Positions 7,241 through 9,712 of a stretch of DNA of 9,712 bases are shown here, in pieces; position 1 is the stretch's first letter, and the number at the start of each line of letters is the position of its first letter. The notes under the pieces are model-generated. The model saw only the letters and a program-made list of their open reading frames with translations. It ran no database searches and was not told the origin of the DNA. Made by a program: the position numbers and the translations under genes. The stretch comes from Prado023 sp049688595 (GTDB taxonomy: Bacteria > Actinomycetota > Actinomycetes > S36-B12 > CAIYMF01): assembly GCA_049688595.1 (NCBI GenBank), contig JBAVLA010000018.1:1-9712 (forward strand). The letters are read 5' to 3'.

Positions 7241-7270
7241 TTGCATCGGTTCGGTGACTCTCCGTAACTT
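7241..7270 (+). promoter_or_regulatory. Predicted bldD promoter
   Basis: TTGCAT (7241-7246) and TAACTT (7265-7270) are spaced by 18 bases. The -10 fits TANNNT; the -35 matches TTGACA in only its first three bases. Transcription would start near 7277, just before the Shine-Dalgarno, giving a very short leader. An inverted repeat ATTCG-GT-CGAAT (7203-7214) lies upstream and is unassigned. Confidence 0.5.
7254..7268 (+). promoter_or_regulatory. BldD-binding box (autoregulatory)
   Basis: GTGACTCTCCGTAAC matches the BldD consensus known from Streptomyces, nTnACnC(A/T)GnGTnAn, at 8 of its 9 defined positions; only the G after the central A/T is replaced, by C. It covers the spacer and the first part of the predicted -10, ending 24 bases before the bldD start. 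This is the position expected for a repressor blocking its own promoter, and BldD autorepression is established in Streptomyces coelicolor. Confidence 0.7.
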
Positions 7271-7292
7271 TGGGCAACAGGAGGAGCCGGCC

Positions 7293-7775
7293 ATGCCCAA
7301 CGAATACGCGCGGGCGTTGGGTGCCAGGTTGCGCGCGGTGCGCAACCAGCAGGGCCTGTCGCTTCAGGGCGTCGAGGCCAAGTCCCGCGGGCTGTGGAAG
7401 GCCGTCGTGGTCGGGTCCTACGAACGGGGAGACCGCGCGGTGACGGTTCAGCGGCTCGCCGAGCTCGCGGCCTTCTACGGGGTGCCAGTGGCCGAGCTCC
7501 TGCCCGGACCGGCGCCGGCTGTCATCGGTGAGTCGCGGCCAAGGCTGGTCATCGACCTCGAGCGGCTCAGCCAGCTCCCCTCGGACCAGGCCGGACCACT
7601 GACCCGCTACACCGCGGCGATCCAGCTCCAGCGCGGTGACTACAACGGCCGTGTCCTTTCGATCCGACAGGACGACCTGCGCATGCTGGCGCTCATCTAC
7701 GAGGAGTCGCCGAGCGTGCTGGCCGAGCAGCTGATCGATTGGGGCGTGCTCAATCCGGCGCGCAGCGCTGGCTGA
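7293..7775 (+). CDS. bldD: BldD, c-di-GMP-responsive developmental regulator
   Basis: 160 residues, close to the Streptomyces protein of about 167. ATG 7293 is chosen because AGGAGGAG (7279-7286) lies 6 bases upstream and MPNEYARALGARLRAVRNQQGLSL aligns with the known N-terminus; an in-frame GTG at 7254 falls inside the promoter. The N-terminal half is an XRE-type helix-turn-helix (QQGLSLQGVEAKS, then VVGSYERGDRAVTVQRLAEL). The C-terminal half keeps the c-di-GMP signature RxD-x8-RxxD: R114, D116, R125 and D128 in RGDYNGRVLSIRQDD. In Streptomyces a c-di-GMP tetramer joins two C-terminal domains and lets BldD repress sporulation genes. A BldD box overlaps its own promoter. It lies next to pyrR, as in Streptomyces. 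It is less certain whether this organism sporulates, because BldD also occurs in actinobacteria with simpler life cycles. Confidence 0.96.
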   Translation: MPNEYARALGARLRAVRNQQGLSLQGVEAKSRGLWKAVVVGSYERGDRAVTVQRLAELAAFYGVPVAELLPGPAPAVIGESRPRLVIDLERLSQLPSDQAGPLTRYTAAIQLQRGDYNGRVLSIRQDDLRMLALIYEESPSVLAEQLIDWGVLNPARSAG

Positions 7776-7796
7776 GGACTGCGTGGGGCGCATTGG

Positions 7797-7802
7797 TAGC
7801 AT
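7797..7802 (+). promoter_or_regulatory. Predicted -10 box of the pyr operon
   Basis: TAGCAT fits TANNNT in the 87-base gap between bldD and pyrR. Transcription would start near 7809, giving a leader of about 54 bases that contains the whole PyrR-binding hairpin. No convincing -35 is visible. Confidence 0.45.
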
Positions 7803-7821
7803 GGGTGGCGCAACTGCGAAC

Positions 7822-7857
7822 CTCCTTTAAGTACCGTCCTGTGAGGCGTGGAAGGAG
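7822..7857 (+). promoter_or_regulatory. PyrR-binding RNA hairpin masking the pyrR ribosome site
   Basis: The loop CTGTGA (7839-7844) fits the CNGNGA hexaloop of PyrR-binding RNAs. An upper stem of four pairs (7835-7838 with 7845-7848, one of them G-U) carries it. After an asymmetric internal loop, a perfect lower stem pairs CTCCTT (7822-7827) with AAGGAG (7852-7857). That AAGGAG is the Shine-Dalgarno of pyrR, 5 bases before its GTG. Known of the family: PyrR with bound uridine nucleotide stabilises such loops, and translational repression of this kind is described for mycobacterial pyr genes. Inference: UMP-bound PyrR hides the ribosome site and lowers expression of the operon. Confidence 0.8.
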
Positions 7858-7862
7858 TGGGT

Positions 7863-8399
7863 GTGGCCACCCGCGTGCTTGACGAGTCGGACATCCATCG
7901 CGCGCTCTCGCGCATCGCCCACGAGATCCTCGAGAGGGAGAAGGGGCCGGGGAACCTAATCCTGATGGGGATTCCCAGCCGGGGGGTTCCCCTGGCGCAA
8001 CGAATCGCCGAGCGGATCGGTTCCATCGAGTCGTCCTCGGCGCCACCCGTGGGCTCCCTGGATGTCACGATGTTCCGCGACGACCTGCGGTTGCGCCCCG
8101 CCCGGGCCCTGGAGCACACCGCGGTGCCGCCGGAGGGCATCGACGGACGCACGGTCGTCCTGGTGGACGACGTGCTGTTCTCGGGTCGGACGATTCGCGC
8201 GGCCCTCGATGCGCTGTCCGAGATCGGTCGGCCCCGGGCGGTCCGGTTGGCGGTGCTGATCGACCGAGGCCACCGGGAGTTCCCGATCCGCGCGGACTAC
8301 GTGGGCAAGAACGTGCCGACCTCGTTGCGCGAGTCCGTGCACGTTCGGGTGTCCGAGATCGATGGCATCGACGAGGTAGTGATCGGGGAGGACGCATGA
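7863..8399 (+). CDS. pyrR: PyrR, pyr operon RNA-binding regulator / uracil phosphoribosyltransferase
   Basis: 178 residues, the usual size. GTG 7863 is chosen because AAGGAG ends 5 bases upstream; an in-frame GTG at 7848 would lie inside the leader hairpin, before the Shine-Dalgarno. PyrR binds pyr leader RNA when UMP or UTP is high and may also convert uracil and PRPP to UMP. Visible are the segment RIAHEILEREKGPGNLILMG, the IPSRGVPLAQRIAERI loop, and the type-I phosphoribosyltransferase PRPP motif VVLVDDVLFSGRT with VDD beginning at residue 101. LIDRGHREFPIRADYVGKNVPT is the conserved C-terminal segment. The stop overlaps the pyrB start by ATGA. The gene heads the operon it controls and is itself controlled through the hairpin in its leader, a feedback loop. 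Similarity to PyrR across the whole length makes the call firm; uracil phosphoribosyltransferase activity is inferred from the intact PRPP site. Confidence 0.96.
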   Translation: MATRVLDESDIHRALSRIAHEILEREKGPGNLILMGIPSRGVPLAQRIAERIGSIESSSAPPVGSLDVTMFRDDLRLRPARALEHTAVPPEGIDGRTVVLVDDVLFSGRTIRAALDALSEIGRPRAVRLAVLIDRGHREFPIRADYVGKNVPTSLRESVHVRVSEIDGIDEVVIGEDA

Positions 8400-9334
8400 G
8401 GCGCCACCTGCTCAGCGCAGCTGACCTCACTCGCGACGAGGCGGTGCTGGTCCTGGACACCGCGCGCGAGTTGGCCGCCGTGAGCGGCCGGGCTGTCAAG
8501 AAGCTGCCGACCCTGCGCGGCCGGACGGTCGTGAACCTGTTCTTCGAGGACTCCACTCGCACGCGGATCTCGTTCGAGGCCGCCGCGAAGCGCCTGTCCG
8601 CGGACGTGATCAACTTCTCGGCCAGGGGTTCGAGCGTGTCCAAGGGCGAGAGCCTGAAGGACACCGCGATGACCCTGCAGGCGATGGGTGCCGACGCCGT
8701 CGTGATCCGGCACAGCGCCAGCGGGGCGCCGCACCGGCTGGCGAACTCGGGCTGGATCAGCGCGTCAGTGGTCAACGCAGGCGACGGCGCGCACGAGCAT
8801 CCCACCCAGGCGCTGCTCGACGCGTACACGATTCGCGAGCACCTGGCCGGCGGGACCGGTGACCTGGCCGGGCGGCGGGTCACCATCGTGGGTGACGTCC
8901 TGCATTCCAGGGTCGCCCGCTCCAACGTGATCCTGCTGGACACCCTCGGAGCGCAGGTGACCCTCGTGGCGCCGCCGACCCTGCTTCCCGTCGGCGTGGA
9001 GAGCTGGCCCTGCGCGGTGTCCTTCGACCTCGACGACCCGCTGCCCCGCACCGACGCCGTGATGATGCTGCGCGTCCAGCGCGAGCGGATGAGCGCAGCC
9101 TTCTTCCCCAGCGAGCGGGAGTACGCCCGCCGCTACGGACTGGATGCCCGACGCGCCCAGCTGCTGCCCAGTCACGCGCTGGTGATGCACCCCGGTCCGA
9201 TGAACCGGGGCATGGAGATCACTGCCGAGGTGGCCGACGGGACCCGCTCGGTGATCGTCGAGCAGGTCACCAATGGGGTGAGCATCCGCATGGCCGTCCT
9301 TTACCTGCTGCTCGGAGGAGCCGAAGTCGAATGA
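8396..9334 (+). CDS. pyrB: Aspartate carbamoyltransferase catalytic subunit
   Basis: 312 residues, the usual length. It joins carbamoyl phosphate and aspartate into N-carbamoylaspartate, the committed step of pyrimidine synthesis. The N-terminal domain shows the carbamoyl-phosphate loop STRTR at residues 53-57 (in FFEDSTRTRISFE), the SVSKGESLKDT loop with K83, and HPTQALLD starting at H135. The C-terminal aspartate domain includes the VTIVGDVLHSRVARSN segment, MMLRVQRERM, and HPGPMNRGMEI from H265. ATG 8396 overlaps the pyrR stop (ATGA), so translation is coupled and PyrR control should extend to it. No pyrI-like regulatory gene is seen in the part of the operon visible here. A GGAGGAG near the gene end (9314-9320) may serve the small reading frame that follows. 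Confidence 0.97.
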   Translation: MRRHLLSAADLTRDEAVLVLDTARELAAVSGRAVKKLPTLRGRTVVNLFFEDSTRTRISFEAAAKRLSADVINFSARGSSVSKGESLKDTAMTLQAMGADAVVIRHSASGAPHRLANSGWISASVVNAGDGAHEHPTQALLDAYTIREHLAGGTGDLAGRRVTIVGDVLHSRVARSNVILLDTLGAQVTLVAPPTLLPVGVESWPCAVSFDLDDPLPRTDAVMMLRVQRERMSAAFFPSEREYARRYGLDARRAQLLPSHALVMHPGPMNRGMEITAEVADGTRSVIVEQVTNGVSIRMAVLYLLLGGAEVE

Positions 9335-9366
9335 GCCGATTGACCACGGGAGCAGGGATCGCATGA
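9331..9366 (+). CDS. 11-codon minicistron bridging pyrB and pyrC
   Basis: ATG 9331 overlaps the pyrB stop as ATGA, and its own TGA (9364-9366) overlaps the pyrC start as ATGA. The peptide would be MSRLTTGAGIA. GGAGGAG at 9314-9320 stands 10 bases before it, a stronger Shine-Dalgarno than the one before pyrC. It would let ribosomes pass from pyrB to pyrC without a gap. Such a short frame can arise by chance, so this is tentative. Confidence 0.35.
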   Translation: MSRLTTGAGIA

Positions 9367-9712
9367 GCTACCTCATCACCGGGGCCCGCCCGCTCGGCGG
9401 CGAGGCTGCCGACCTGCGCATCGAGGGAGAGACCATCGTCGCGCTTGGCGCGGCCGGGTCCCTCCGAGCAGATGGTGCCGACGTGATCGACGCCGATGGA
9501 CTGATCGCCCTGCCCGGGCTTGTCGACCTCCACACGCACCTGCGCGAGCCTGGCCGCGAGGATGCCGAGACGGTCGCCACCGGTAGCCGGGCCGCCGCCC
9601 GGGGCGGCTTCACCGCCGTCCACGCGATGGCCAACACCGACCCGGTCGCGGACACCGCGGGCGTCGTCGAGCAGGTCTGGCACCTGGGCAAGCGGACCGG
9701 GCTGGTCGACGT
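9363..9712 (+). CDS. pyrC: Dihydroorotase, N-terminal part
   Basis: Partial, cut by the window end; 116 full codons of a family near 430 residues are visible. It closes N-carbamoylaspartate to dihydroorotate, the step after PyrB. The start MSYLITGARPLGG follows AGGGA (9354-9358) by 4 bases, with GGGAG (9348-9352) as an alternative site. The beta-sandwich N-terminal region leads into GLVDLHTHLREPGRED, with metal ligands H57 and H59 and substrate-binding R61, then AARGGFTAVHAMANTDP, the typical segment of long-form (class I) dihydroorotases. The metal-bridging lysine and later histidines lie outside the window. It lies 28 bases after the pyrB stop, in the same operon. Further pyr and car genes are expected downstream but cannot be seen. 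Confidence 0.96.
   Translation, partial: MSYLITGARPLGGEAADLRIEGETIVALGAAGSLRADGADVIDADGLIALPGLVDLHTHLREPGREDAETVATGSRAAARGGFTAVHAMANTDPVADTAGVVEQVWHLGKRTGLVD

Noticed and set aside
5571..7802. 743-codon open frame on the - strand opposite pyk and bldD
   Set aside because: Codon-position shadow in GC-rich DNA. The + strand encodes unmistakable pyruvate kinase and BldD, and the antisense translation is Arg/His/Leu/Gly-rich without recognisable domains.
1..9712. CRISPR array, insertion sequence, tRNA or rRNA gene, prophage or defence genes
   Set aside because: No regularly spaced repeats, transposase or integrase motifs, tRNA-like cloverleaf or rRNA segments were seen; every long coding region is accounted for by the listed genes.

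Overview
The window is typical actinobacterial chromosome (Actinomycetota): very GC-rich, G or C at nearly every third codon position, frequent GTG starts, overlapping stop/start pairs, and a BldD regulator next to a PyrR-controlled pyrimidine operon. BldD points to the Streptomyces/Frankia/Nocardioides-like part of the phylum; I cannot name a genus. All genes recognised lie on the + strand, and no stretch longer than about 165 bases lacks a gene.

Layout. (1) 2-3065: the C-terminal third of the glutamate synthase large subunit (gltB, cut by the window start) and the complete small subunit gltD, overlapping by 8 bases. (2) 3066-5566: a 159-base gap and then a two-gene unit joined by a 4-base GTGA overlap. 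It encodes a TPR-AAA+ ATPase with a classical threading pore loop and a TPR protein with a C-terminal membrane region. This pair is the least understood part of the window and the best candidate for an undescribed system. (3) 5567-7127: a gap with two abutting perfect palindromes and a GC hairpin, then pyruvate kinase pyk, whose -10 box lies 7 bases before its ATG, so its mRNA is probably leaderless. (4) 7128-7775: bldD, with a near-consensus BldD box over its own predicted -10 region. (5) 7776-9712: the pyr operon. A PyrR-binding hairpin in the leader contains the pyrR Shine-Dalgarno sequence. pyrR, pyrB (ATGA overlap) and the first third of pyrC follow, with an 11-codon minicistron bridging pyrB and pyrC.

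How the genes work together. gltBD assimilates nitrogen into glutamate, pyk closes glycolysis, and pyrRBC starts pyrimidine synthesis from carbamoyl phosphate and aspartate; these are core metabolic functions. BldD is a c-di-GMP-dependent developmental repressor whose ligand-binding motif is intact here. The strongest regulatory readings are BldD autorepression, PyrR-mediated masking of the pyrR ribosome-binding site, and leaderless pyk. All three rest on motif recognition by eye. The role of the TPR-AAA/TPR-membrane pair is unknown; I infer a membrane-tethered protein-remodelling complex.
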